Assembly: GCF_016656965.1 (NCBI RefSeq)
Contig: NZ_CP067977.1
Coordinates: 1,054,001-1,118,000 of the forward strand
Reading direction: 5' to 3'
DNA from: Brevundimonas vitisensis
GTDB lineage: Bacteria > Pseudomonadota > Alphaproteobacteria > Caulobacterales > Caulobacteraceae
Length of the DNA stretch: 64,000 nt
Under the pieces are notes generated by a model. It did no database searches. It saw nothing but the letters and a program-made list of their open reading frames with translations, and was not told the origin of the DNA. Shown here piece by piece: positions 19,978-27,527 of the stretch. A program made the translations under genes and the position numbers. The stretch's first letter is position 1; every line of letters starts with the position of its first letter.

Positions 19978-20486
19978 TCTCGCCGGGGCCGGGTCCTCGG
20001 ACCGGCTTCCGCCCGATCGCCGGGCCGGGGACGCGGGTGCTGATCCTGGGGAGTCTGCCCGGAGAGGCGTCGCTGGCGGCCGGTCAGTATTATGCCCACC
20101 CGCGCAATGACTTCTGGCGGCTTATGGGTCCGGTGATCGGACGCGATCTGGCACCGATGCCCTATGCAGAGCGCCTCGAAGCGCTGGCGGAAGCTCATGT
20201 CGGCCTGTGGGATGTCATCGCCTCGGCAGAGCGGCAAGGCAGTCTGGACAGCGCAATCAGAACGCCCCAGGCGGCCGATCTGCGCGGACTGGTCGGGCAG
20301 CTGGCGGCATTGCGCGCCATAGGCTTCAACGGGGCCAAGGCTTCGGCGCTGGGGCGCAAGGTGCTGGACCCTGTCCCGTCATCCCTGGCCCTGCTGACCC
20401 TGCCCTCGTCCAGTCCCGCCCATGCCCGGCCCTTGGCCGAGAAGGCCAGAAGCTGGGGCGCATTGACCGGCTTCCTGGTGGACTGA
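19974..20486 (+). CDS. Hypoxanthine-DNA glycosylase (Mug/UDG superfamily)
   Basis: The 170-residue protein begins MISPGPGPRTGFRPIAGPG and has the motif LILGSLPGEASLAAGQYYAH followed by PRNDFWRLMG, characteristic of the bacterial DNA-deoxyinosine (hypoxanthine) glycosylase family within the Mug/UDG superfamily. A later LLTLPSSSPAHA corresponds to the second active-site motif. It is expected to excise deaminated adenine. The ATG overlaps the stop of the dioxygenase gene, and the location behind purB places a hypoxanthine-repair function in a purine-synthesis transcript. Confidence 0.85.
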   Translation: MISPGPGPRTGFRPIAGPGTRVLILGSLPGEASLAAGQYYAHPRNDFWRLMGPVIGRDLAPMPYAERLEALAEAHVGLWDVIASAERQGSLDSAIRTPQAADLRGLVGQLAALRAIGFNGAKASALGRKVLDPVPSSLALLTLPSSSPAHARPLAEKARSWGALTGFLVD

Positions 20487-20616
20487 AAGTCACGCCGTCG
20501 TCACCTGCGGTCACATGTCGCGCCGCTTTTCGTGATGGTCGGCGCATCCATTCCGGCGCTGAGCAGTAGTTGCACCATGCCGCGCGTTTAAGCGGTCAAG
20601 CTCAGGAAACGCATCC

Positions 20617-21246
20617 ATGTCCATTCTCCGTACCCTCGGCCTCGCCTCCGTATCCGCTGCCGCGATGATCGCCGTCGCCGCCTGCACCCCCGCGGCCGAA
20701 GAACCCGCGACCACCGACGCCGCCTCGACCGAAGGGGCCATGGCTCCGGCCGCCGCCTCTACGGACCCGGTCGTCGGCGGTGCTGCCATGAGCCCGAATG
20801 AAACCATCGTCGCCAACGCCTCGAAGGCCTCCAACCTGACCACCCTGGTCAGCGCCGTGACCGCGGCCGATCTGGTCGAGACCCTCAGCGGCCCCGGTCC
20901 GTTCACCGTCTTCGCGCCGGACAATGCGGCGTTCGAAAAGATCCCCGCCGCCACGCGTGAAGGCCTGCTGGCCCCCGCCGGCAAGGCCGACCTGACCAAG
21001 ATCCTGACCTATCACGTCGTGCCCGGCCGCATCACCGCGGCTGACCTGACGTCGCAGATTCAGGCTGGTGGCGGCACGGCTCGCCTGACCACGGTCGAAG
21101 GCGGCACTCTGACGGCAACGGCCGGTGCCAACGGCTCGGTCATCCTGACCGACGAAGCGGGCGGCACCTCCACGGTGACCCAGGCCGATGTCATGCAGTC
21201 GAATGGCGTGGTCCACGTCATCGACACGGTCGTGATGCCCAACTGA
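20617..21246 (+). CDS. Fasciclin-domain lipoprotein
   Basis: The 209-residue protein has a lipoprotein signal peptide (MSILRTLGLASVSAAAMIAV followed by AACTP, lipobox cysteine near residue 23), an Ala/Thr-rich linker and one FAS1 domain (about residues 65-208). The domain shows TLVSAVTAADLVETL, FTVFAPDNAAFEKIP, ILTYHVVPGRITAADL and a C-terminal VIDTVVMPN. It is probably anchored to the outer or inner membrane. A strong terminator follows. It is a close paralogue of the next gene, so a tandem duplication is likely. Confidence 0.92.
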   Translation: MSILRTLGLASVSAAAMIAVAACTPAAEEPATTDAASTEGAMAPAAASTDPVVGGAAMSPNETIVANASKASNLTTLVSAVTAADLVETLSGPGPFTVFAPDNAAFEKIPAATREGLLAPAGKADLTKILTYHVVPGRITAADLTSQIQAGGGTARLTTVEGGTLTATAGANGSVILTDEAGGTSTVTQADVMQSNGVVHVIDTVVMPN

Positions 21247-21302
21247 TCCAGCGATTCGGAGCGGCCGCCCGACTAGGCCGCACCTTTAGATCAGTTTGAC
21301 GA

Positions 21303-21338
21303 ATAGCCGCCGCCCGCGAGGACGGCGGCTATTTTTTT
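21303..21338 (+). terminator. Rho-independent terminator
   Basis: An AGCCGCCG/CGGCGGCT stem with a 10-base loop is followed directly by ATTTTTTT (to 21338). It lies 57 bp after the first of the two tandem fasciclin genes and is the clearest intrinsic terminator in the window. Confidence 0.9.
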
Positions 21339-21458
21339 CGACCTAAGCTGTTGAATATGAACGATATTTAACCTCGGACCCATCATCTTTCGGCTCGCAA
21401 CGGCGTAGCTTGTTGGCGTCACCGATCCCGGCGGCGCAGTCCCGAACAGGAGCGCCTC

Positions 21459-22031
21459 ATGTCTCTTTCGACTGTCTTCAAGACCACGGCCCTGGCCGCC
21501 GCTGCCACCCTTTGCCTTGGTGGCGCCATCGCCCAGGCGACGCCGTCTCCGGCCAGCCATACGGCCACCCATGATCGTCACGCGCGCACCATCGTGGCGG
21601 TGGCCGCAGGCGACAGCCGCTTCTCCACACTGGTGGCCGCCGTTCAGGCTGCCGGATTGGTGAACACCCTCAACGGGTCTGGGCCCTTCACCGTCTTTGC
21701 GCCCGTCAACGAGGCCTTCGATGCCCTTCCGCAGGGTGCGGTCGAGGGACTGCTGCAGCCACGCCAGCGGGATCGGCTGGTCCAGATCCTGACCTATCAC
21801 GTCGTCGCCGGCCGGATCAGCGCGGCTGACCTGGCGACCGCCGTGCGCGTCGGCAACGGCCGTGCAACCCTGACCACGGTCGAAGGTGGCGAACTGGTGG
21901 TGACCGCCGCAGGGCGTGGGCGGCTGCGCCTGACCGACGCCGCCGGCGACCATTTCGACATCGTGGTAGCGGACGTCGCGGCGTCCAACGGCGTCATCCA
22001 CGCGATCGACGGAGTGCTGATGCCGCACTGA
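21459..22031 (+). CDS. Secreted fasciclin-domain protein
   Basis: The 190-residue protein has a Sec signal peptide (MSLSTVFKTTALAAAATLCL, cleavage after AQA) and one FAS1 domain at about residues 50-189 with FSTLVAAVQAAGLVNTL, FTVFAPVNEAFDALP, ILTYHVVAGRISAADL and IDGVLMPH. Unlike the upstream paralogue it has no lipobox, so it should be released into the periplasm or medium. The ATG is preceded by AGGAG. It has its own upstream region and a hairpin after the stop. Confidence 0.92.
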   Translation: MSLSTVFKTTALAAAATLCLGGAIAQATPSPASHTATHDRHARTIVAVAAGDSRFSTLVAAVQAAGLVNTLNGSGPFTVFAPVNEAFDALPQGAVEGLLQPRQRDRLVQILTYHVVAGRISAADLATAVRVGNGRATLTTVEGGELVVTAAGRGRLRLTDAAGDHFDIVVADVAASNGVIHAIDGVLMPH

Positions 22032-22040
22032 GGCGGACAG

Positions 22041-22072
22041 CGGGGGTCGCGGCAAGCTGCGGCCCCCGTTTG
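22041..22072 (+). terminator. Hairpin between convergent genes (probable terminator)
   Basis: A 10-bp stem with one mismatch (CGGGGGTCGC with GCGGCCCCCG) and an 8-base loop is followed by GTTTGG. It lies between the fasciclin stop and the convergent DUF1476 gene. The U-tract is weak, so efficiency is uncertain. Confidence 0.5.
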
Positions 22073-22082
22073 GCTGGTGGGT

Positions 22083-22406
22083 TTATTCGCCCGCGCGAAT
22101 CTGATCGCGGGCGATGGAGCCGAACTCGTCCATCTTGCGGCGGATCTCGCTTTCGCGAATCTCCAGACCCGAACCTTCAAAGTCGCCGGCGACCTTGCGG
22201 AAGACGTCCTCGTCGCCCGGCTGGTCGAAGTCGGCGCGCACGACGGCAGAGGCGTATTGCTCGGCGCTTTCGGCGTTCAGGCCCATCTTCTCGGCCGCCC
22301 ACAGGCCCAGCAGCTTGTTGCGGCGGGCCATGGCCTTGAACTCTTGCTCCTGATCGAGGGCAAATTTGGCCTCATAGGCCTGTTCCCGATCATCGAAGGT
22401 GGTCAT
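22083..22406 (-). CDS. ATP synthase inhibitor zeta subunit (DUF1476)
   Basis: The 107-residue, strongly helical and acidic protein begins MTTFDDREQAYEAKFALDQE and continues EFKAMARRNKLLGLWAAEKM, the recognisable start of the DUF1476 family. In Paracoccus and other alphaproteobacteria this protein is the zeta subunit that inhibits reverse ATP hydrolysis by F1-ATPase. The divergent neighbour is purC, with 276 bp between them. Confidence 0.9.
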   Translation of the reverse strand: MTTFDDREQAYEAKFALDQEQEFKAMARRNKLLGLWAAEKMGLNAESAEQYASAVVRADFDQPGDEDVFRKVAGDFEGSGLEIRESEIRRKMDEFGSIARDQIRAGE

Positions 22407-22682
22407 GGACGGTCTTCAGCTCCAGTCACGGTTCGCGCACCACGCGACCCAAGGGCTTCGTCTATAGCCGGGCTGCGGACGAACGCAACATGACTTCGCC
22501 TGACACCAGCGACGCGGGGCGTTTGTGTCGCGGGCCTGCTTCAGCTAGGGTGAAAGCGACCCTATTTAACCGACCGCCGATTCCGGATCGCGCCGCCAGC
22601 ACACCACCGGCCGCGCGATTTTTGTTTCTGGCAAACCTGACTTTTCCCCTCTGGGACCCGACCCGGAAACGACCAGAAGACC

Positions 22683-23441
22683 ATGAACGCCAAACGCAAG
22701 AAGCTCTACGAAGGCAAGGCCAAGATCCTTTACGAAGGTCCCGAGCCCGGCACTCTGATCCAATATTTCAAGGACGATGCCACAGCTTTCAACGGCGAGA
22801 AGAAGGCTCAGCTGGAGGGTAAGGGCGTCATCAACAACCGCATCAGCGAGTTCGTTATGAGCCGCCTGAACGGCATCGGCGTCACCAATCACTTCATCAA
22901 GCGGCTGAATCTGCGTGAGCAGCTGATCCGCGAGGTCGAGATCATCCCGCTGGAAGTGGTGTGCCGTAACGTCGTCGCCGGTTCACTGGCGACGCGCCTG
23001 GGTCAGGAAGAGGGCACGCCCCTGCCCCGTTCGATCATCGAATTCTATTACAAGAAGGATGAGCTGAACGACCCGATGGTGACCGAAGAGCACATCACCG
23101 CCTTCAACTGGGCCTCGACCCAGGAGATCGACGACATCCTGGCCATGACTGTGCGGGTCAACGACTATCTGTCGGGCATGTTCGGTGCCGTCGGCATCAC
23201 TCTGGTGGACTTCAAGATCGAGTTTGGCCGCATCTGGGAAAACGATTTCTCGCGCGTCATCCTGGCCGACGAGATCAGCCCCGATTCCTGCCGCCTGTGG
23301 GACACGACCACCGGCGAGAAGATGGACAAGGACCGGTTCCGCCGCGACCTGGGCAATGTGATCGAGAGCTATGCCGAGGTGGCGCGCCGCCTGGGCATCA
23401 TGAAGGATATGCCGACGGTGATTCAGGGCGGGTTGCACTGA
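22683..23441 (+). CDS. purC: Phosphoribosylaminoimidazole-succinocarboxamide synthase
   Basis: PurC joins CAIR and aspartate with ATP to form SAICAR. The 252-residue protein begins [20 protein letters not shown] and has [20 protein letters not shown], the conserved [20 protein letters not shown] near residue 83, and DFKIEFGR followed by [15 protein letters not shown] (about residues 175-200). The gene has a leader of about 120 bases of unknown content. purS starts two bases after its stop. Confidence 0.97.
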   Translation: MNAKRKKLYEGKAKILYEGPEPGTLIQYFKDDATAFNGEKKAQLEGKGVINNRISEFVMSRLNGIGVTNHFIKRLNLREQLIREVEIIPLEVVCRNVVAGSLATRLGQEEGTPLPRSIIEFYYKKDELNDPMVTEEHITAFNWASTQEIDDILAMTVRVNDYLSGMFGAVGITLVDFKIEFGRIWENDFSRVILADEISPDSCRLWDTTTGEKMDKDRFRRDLGNVIESYAEVARRLGIMKDMPTVIQGGLH

Positions 23442-23443
23442 CG

Positions 23444-23683
23444 ATGACAAAGACGGTCAAGGTTCACATCTTCCTGAAGCCCGGCGTCCTGGACGTGCAG
23501 GGCAAGGCGGTCGAAGGCGCGCTGAACGGCCTGGGCTGGCCTGGCGTCGCCAATGCGCGGGTCGGCAAGCTGATCGAGTTCGACTTCGACGGCGAAGGCG
23601 ACCCCCAGGCCGAGGTCAAACGCATGTGCGAAACTCTGCTGGCCAATACGGTGATCGAATCCTATCGGATCGAGATCGGCTGA
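23444..23683 (+). CDS. purS: Phosphoribosylformylglycinamidine synthase subunit PurS
   Basis: PurS is the small dimeric subunit that bridges PurL and PurQ in the three-part FGAM synthase. The 79-residue protein begins MTKTVKVHIFLKPGVLDVQG, the family hallmark, and ends LANTVIESYRIEIG. Its presence agrees with the short, non-fused PurL and separate PurQ in this window. It follows purC by two bases, indicating one transcript. Confidence 0.96.
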   Translation: MTKTVKVHIFLKPGVLDVQGKAVEGALNGLGWPGVANARVGKLIEFDFDGEGDPQAEVKRMCETLLANTVIESYRIEIG

Positions 23684-23720
23684 AGATCGTTAGGTGCCTG
23701 AACTCGATACGGAGCGTTCC

Positions 23721-24185
23721 ATGACCTTCACCCTGACCTCCAACGACATCACCGACGGCGGGGTCCTGCCGGATGCGCAGGTTCAGGCCAAGGGCGATAC
23801 CTCGCCCCATCTGGCATGGTCAGGCGCGCCTGAGGGCACCAAGAGCTTCGCCATCACTTGCTATGATCCGGACGCGCCGACGGGCTCGGGTTTCTGGCAC
23901 TGGACCGTGGCCAATATTCCGGCCGACGTCAGCGAAATCCCGACCGGGGGCCCGGTGCCTGCCGGGGCGGTCGAGGGTCGGACCGACTATGGCGCGCCCG
24001 GCTTCGGCGGGGCAGCACCGCCGCCGGGGCATGGCCCACACCGCTATATCTTCACCGTCTTTGCGGTGGACGTGGAACAACTGGACGTGACGCCGGACAA
24101 TTCCGGTGCCGTGTTCGGGTTCAACCTCTTCTTCCACACCCTGGCCAAGGCCACGATCACCGCGACCTATGAGAACAAGGGCTGA
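23721..24185 (+). CDS. YbhB/YbcL family (PEBP-like) protein
   Basis: The 154-residue protein has the phosphatidylethanolamine-binding protein fold motifs: SPHLAWSGAPEGTKSFAIT, CYDPDAPTGSGFWHWTVANI and HRYIFTVFAVD. Bacterial members are cytoplasmic or periplasmic and of uncertain ligand; no signal peptide is seen here. The ATG has CGGAGCG upstream. It sits between purS and purQ, an unexpected place for a gene outside purine synthesis. Confidence 0.9.
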   Translation: MTFTLTSNDITDGGVLPDAQVQAKGDTSPHLAWSGAPEGTKSFAITCYDPDAPTGSGFWHWTVANIPADVSEIPTGGPVPAGAVEGRTDYGAPGFGGAAPPPGHGPHRYIFTVFAVDVEQLDVTPDNSGAVFGFNLFFHTLAKATITATYENKG

Positions 24186-24199
24186 GGCTCGCCTCGCCC

Positions 24200-24228
24200 C
24201 TGACATCGGCCGCGAACCCTGCTAAACG
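24200..24228 (+). promoter_or_regulatory. Promoter of purQ (leaderless type)
   Basis: CTGACAT (24200-24206) and GCTAAACG (24221-24228), separated by 14 bp, resemble the Caulobacter housekeeping pattern TTGACGS-N10-14-GCTANAWC. The -10 ends nine bases before the purQ ATG and no ribosome-binding site is visible, so transcription should begin at or next to the A of the ATG. Confidence 0.55.
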
Positions 24229-24236
24229 CCCGCGCC

Positions 24237-24899
24237 ATGAGCGCAGCCGTCATCGTCTTCCCCGGATCCAACTGTGATCGCGACTGCAAGGTCGCGGTCG
24301 AACGCTCCACTGGCGAGCGGGTCGAAATGGTCTGGCATCACGAAACGTCCCTGCCCTCCGGGCTGGACCTGATCGTCCTGCCGGGCGGCTTCTCCTATGG
24401 CGATTATCTTCGCTGCGGTGCCATGGCAGCGCAGTCGCCGGTCATGCAGGCCGTCAAGAAGGCCGCCGACGACGGGGTTGCCGTGCTGGGCATATGCAAC
24501 GGCTTCCAGATTCTCTGCGAGGCGGGGCTGCTGCCGGGCGCACTTCTGCGCAATGCAGGTCTGAAATACGTCTGCAAGCCGATCAGCCTGACCGTCGCCA
24601 ACCCCAACACCCGCTTCACGGCCGGCTATCAAGGCCAGGATGAGGTCGTGATGACCCAGGGCAATGGGGACGGAAACTATTTCGCAGATCCCGAGACCCT
24701 GGCCCGCATCGAGGGCGAGGGGCAGGTCGTCTTCCGCTATGTCGACAACCCCAACGGCTCAGTGGCCGATATTGCGGGGATCCAGAACGCGCGCGGAAAC
24801 GTCCTGGGCATGATGCCCCACCCGGACCGGGCCTTCGAGGCTGAACTGGGTTCGGCGGACGGCGCGGTCCTGTTTCGATCGATCTACGCAGCGGCCTGA
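24237..24899 (+). CDS. purQ: Phosphoribosylformylglycinamidine synthase subunit PurQ
   Basis: PurQ is the glutaminase that supplies ammonia to PurL. The 220-residue class I amidotransferase has [13 protein letters not shown] near the N-terminus, [18 protein letters not shown], the nucleophile-cysteine elbow [20 protein letters not shown] near residue 87, and the late catalytic HPDRAFE motif ([14 protein letters not shown]). It lacks a Shine-Dalgarno sequence (see the promoter entry). It follows the PEBP gene by 51 bp. Confidence 0.97.
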   Translation: MSAAVIVFPGSNCDRDCKVAVERSTGERVEMVWHHETSLPSGLDLIVLPGGFSYGDYLRCGAMAAQSPVMQAVKKAADDGVAVLGICNGFQILCEAGLLPGALLRNAGLKYVCKPISLTVANPNTRFTAGYQGQDEVVMTQGNGDGNYFADPETLARIEGEGQVVFRYVDNPNGSVADIAGIQNARGNVLGMMPHPDRAFEAELGSADGAVLFRSIYAAA

Positions 24900-24984
24900 A
24901 TTTCCTCGTTTTATGACAGAGCGCGCGATTGACAGGCGCGAAAGCTCGGGCTCAACCTCCCTCAAATCCTATGGGGGGAAGTCA

Positions 24985-25692
24985 GTGTTCAAGAAAATTG
25001 TCGGAGCCCTCGCGCTCCTTTCTGTTGCCGCCTGCGCGTCGCCTTACGTCGCCACGCCCTATGATCGGGCTACGGCAAACGTCCGCACCATCACCATCAT
25101 CGACGATGCCGGCGCTCCTGAAGCGATAGCCTATGAGGTCGCTTCGATGGGCTCCAACTTCGGCCTGATCGGGGCCCTGGTCGATGCCGGTATCCAGGCC
25201 GAGCGGCAGGGTGCCGTCAACCGGGCCCTGGACAGCGTCACCTTCGATGGCGAAGCGGTCTTCGAGCGCCGGCTGTCCGAGCGCCTGACCGCCAATGGCT
25301 ATACCGTCAGCACGCAATCGGATTCGGCCCGGCCCAAGCGCGCCTTCCTGGTCAGCTACCCGACCGCCAATGGCACCACCGACGCCTATATGGACGTGGT
25401 GATCGACCATTACGGCTATCTGTCCGCCGGAGCCTTCCAGCCCTTCCGTCCGTCCGTGGTGGCTCAGGTTCGACTGGTCAGCGCCGCCGATCCGTCGGTG
25501 ATCCTGATGGACAACCGCATCGTCTATAACGGCATGACTTCTGCGGATGCGGGCGTGATCACCCTGTCGCCGAACCCGGCCTACGTCTTCCAGAACCGTG
25601 AGGAACTGCTGGCGGACCCGGCTCGTATGGCGGCGGGTATCGAAGACGCCCTGAAGCAGGTGGCCGACACGGCTGCCCAACTGCTGAGATAG
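24985..25692 (+). CDS. Lipoprotein of unknown function
   Basis: The 235-residue protein starts at a GTG (24985) with GGGGGAAG upstream and has a lipoprotein signal (VFKKIVGALALLSVAACASP, lipobox cysteine at residue 17). The mature part mixes beta-strand-like sequence (DVVIDHYGYLSAGAFQPFRP) with a helical C-terminus (AAGIEDALKQVADTAAQLL). It resembles the general class of small envelope lipoproteins, but I cannot name a family. The next lipoprotein gene starts four bases after its stop, so the two are probably co-transcribed. Confidence 0.8.
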   Translation: MFKKIVGALALLSVAACASPYVATPYDRATANVRTITIIDDAGAPEAIAYEVASMGSNFGLIGALVDAGIQAERQGAVNRALDSVTFDGEAVFERRLSERLTANGYTVSTQSDSARPKRAFLVSYPTANGTTDAYMDVVIDHYGYLSAGAFQPFRPSVVAQVRLVSAADPSVILMDNRIVYNGMTSADAGVITLSPNPAYVFQNREELLADPARMAAGIEDALKQVADTAAQLLR

Positions 25693-25696
25693 GCCG

Positions 25697-26329
25697 ATGC
25701 GCGCAATCCTGCCGATCAGCGCTACCCTGTTTCTGGCGGCCTGCGTCACCGTCGAGCCGCCGGCTATGCCCGTGCTGGAGTTTTCGGCGGTAGACTGCAC
25801 CGATGCGCCCGACCTGACCCAGGCCATCAGCCTGACGCCGAAAAAGGAAGCCGCCGTGCATGTCGTGGCCGCGCCGATCGGTTCGGCGTCGGCCTGCTTG
25901 GCGCGACCGGACCTGCGAACCGCCTATGTCCTGTTCGAGATTCCCTCAGACCACGCTGACAAGACCTTGACCGTCGGCGGCCAGTTGGAAGCGTTGCGCG
26001 TCCTGTCACCGCATGTGGAAACCCTGGACGCCCAGGGTCAGACGGTGCGGCGCTTCGCGGATGACGAGTACATGTATCGCGGCCCGAACTTTTCGGTGCT
26101 GTTCCGTCCGCGTGAAACCGAACAGTACGTTCTGGTGAGCCAGAACCCCGCCCGCGTTGGCCAGACCTACGACTCCATCGCCATCGGCGTGTCCACCACG
26201 ACCTACTACACGGGCTACGGGGCGGCGAACTGGAACACCGGCGTCGACATGGCTCACTCGCGCACCTTCTCCTACGAAGGCATCGCCATGGTGACCGTCA
26301 ACGACTCCGACACGGACGAGGAACAGTAG
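25697..26329 (+). CDS. Lipoprotein of unknown function
   Basis: The 210-residue protein has a lipobox signal (MRAILPISATLFLAACVTV, cysteine at residue 16). The mature part contains two further cysteines (VDCTD and SACLARP) and a beta-rich region. Near the C-terminus is a Tyr-rich stretch, STTTYYTGYGAANWNTG, and the tail is acidic (NDSDTDEEQ). It is coupled to the preceding lipoprotein gene, so the two products may act together in the envelope. No family was recognised. Confidence 0.8.
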   Translation: MRAILPISATLFLAACVTVEPPAMPVLEFSAVDCTDAPDLTQAISLTPKKEAAVHVVAAPIGSASACLARPDLRTAYVLFEIPSDHADKTLTVGGQLEALRVLSPHVETLDAQGQTVRRFADDEYMYRGPNFSVLFRPRETEQYVLVSQNPARVGQTYDSIAIGVSTTTYYTGYGAANWNTGVDMAHSRTFSYEGIAMVTVNDSDTDEEQ

Positions 26330-26340
26330 GCGCAGCCGGC

Positions 26341-26526
26341 TCAGGCATCGCTGGCGGGCGACAGCTGCTCGTCCGCCGGTTCGACCTTGGCGTCTTCGTC
26401 ATCGCGCGATTTGACATCGCCCGGATCGCGCTGGGCGGCCATTTCGCGCGCGCCGATGCCCAGACCCTGTTCGCGGGCTCGGGTGGCCTCGATCTCGTCG
26501 GTTTCGAAAGTGGGGGTGTCGGCCAT
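26341..26526 (-). CDS. Small acidic protein of unknown function
   Basis: A 61-residue, highly charged, probably disordered protein (MADTPTFETDEIEATRAREQ, ending EPADEQLSPASDA). The ATG has AGGAGA at good spacing on the minus strand. It is convergent with the lipoprotein pair. There is no membrane segment or known motif. Confidence 0.6.
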   Translation of the reverse strand: MADTPTFETDEIEATRAREQGLGIGAREMAAQRDPGDVKSRDDEDAKVEPADEQLSPASDA

Positions 26527-26656
26527 GAGGGTCTCCTGTCGGATGTGTCCCGACAGAACCGATGCCCCTTGTCGGGGTTCCAAGATGCCGCACAGATGAA
26601 CCTTTGCCGTCGCCAGACGTATCTGCGGCCAAGATAGTTTCTGCCAAGGAAGCGCG

Positions 26657-27466
26657 ATGTCCTCGATTCTCCGGCCCACACCCGCTCAAAGGACCCGCCG
26701 TCTGGTCGTCCTGGCCACGGCGGCCTTCGCCGTTGTGGTCGCCTATGGGCAGATGGGCTTGGGCCTGGGACAGACGGCCGCCGAGTTTTCGGCGGACAGC
26801 GACGCGACGCTCAAGGTGGCAGGCTGGGCCTTTTCAATCTGGGGCATCATCTACCTGGGTCTCTTGGCCTATGCGGTGCGTCAGGTTCTGCCGCAGACCG
26901 GCGAAAGCCCGATGATCAACCGGCTCGGCTGGCCGTCTGCTGCGGCGATGCTGGGCATCGGCTGGTGGATCATCGCGGCGGCTCTGGACTGGGAGATCGG
27001 CACGATTCTGCTGATTTTCGGCTCGGCCATCGTGCTGATTGTACCGCTGCTGCTCAATGCCGCCACGGTGCGGGCCCTGCCGCGCTGGGACCGGGACCGC
27101 TGGCTGGTGGTCTGGCCGCTCAGCCTGCTGGCGGGATGGCTGACGATTGCTGCTCCCGTCAATCTGCTGACGGTCCTGACCGGAAACGGCGACCTGCCCG
27201 CCGCGCTTTCGCCGACTCTTTGGGCGATCCTGGCCGTCGTCGTGGTGTCGGTTCTGGCCCTGGCGATCACGGCACAGCTGCGAATTCCCGCCTATGCCCT
27301 GCCCATTGCCTGGGGCCTGATCGGTGCCTTTGCCGCCGAACAGTCACGCAACCCGACCCTGGCCTTCGCCGCCCTGGCCGCCGCAATCGCTGTGATCGTG
27401 GGCACCGTCGTCTTGGTGCTGCGCCTTCGTGCCGGAGTAGAGAAGCCCCGCCCCTCGGAAACCTGA
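26657..27466 (+). CDS. TspO/MBR-like multi-pass membrane protein
   Basis: The 269-residue protein has about seven or eight hydrophobic segments. WAFSIWGIIYLGLLAYAVRQ near residue 55, W-rich helices (GWWIIAAALDWE) and ALPIAWGLIGAFA near the C-terminus match the long form of the tryptophan-rich sensory protein (TspO/MBR) superfamily. Such proteins bind porphyrins or act in stress responses, but the long forms are not well characterised. The family assignment rests on pattern recognition alone. Confidence 0.6.
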   Translation: MSSILRPTPAQRTRRLVVLATAAFAVVVAYGQMGLGLGQTAAEFSADSDATLKVAGWAFSIWGIIYLGLLAYAVRQVLPQTGESPMINRLGWPSAAAMLGIGWWIIAAALDWEIGTILLIFGSAIVLIVPLLLNAATVRALPRWDRDRWLVVWPLSLLAGWLTIAAPVNLLTVLTGNGDLPAALSPTLWAILAVVVVSVLALAITAQLRIPAYALPIAWGLIGAFAAEQSRNPTLAFAALAAAIAVIVGTVVLVLRLRAGVEKPRPSET

Positions 27467-27489
27467 GGCCTAGGAATCCGGCGGCCGGT

Positions 27490-27519
27490 ATTACGTTTTG
27501 GGCCGAGTCCCGCTAGAAC
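27490..27519 (+). promoter_or_regulatory. Promoter of purL (leaderless type)
   Basis: GCTAGAAC (27512-27519) matches the Caulobacter -10 pattern GCTANAWC at all eight positions. ATTACG (from 27490) is a partial -35 at 15-bp spacing. As at purQ, the -10 ends nine bases before the ATG and no Shine-Dalgarno is present, which predicts a leaderless mRNA. Confidence 0.55.
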
Positions 27520-27527
27520 CCGCGCCC

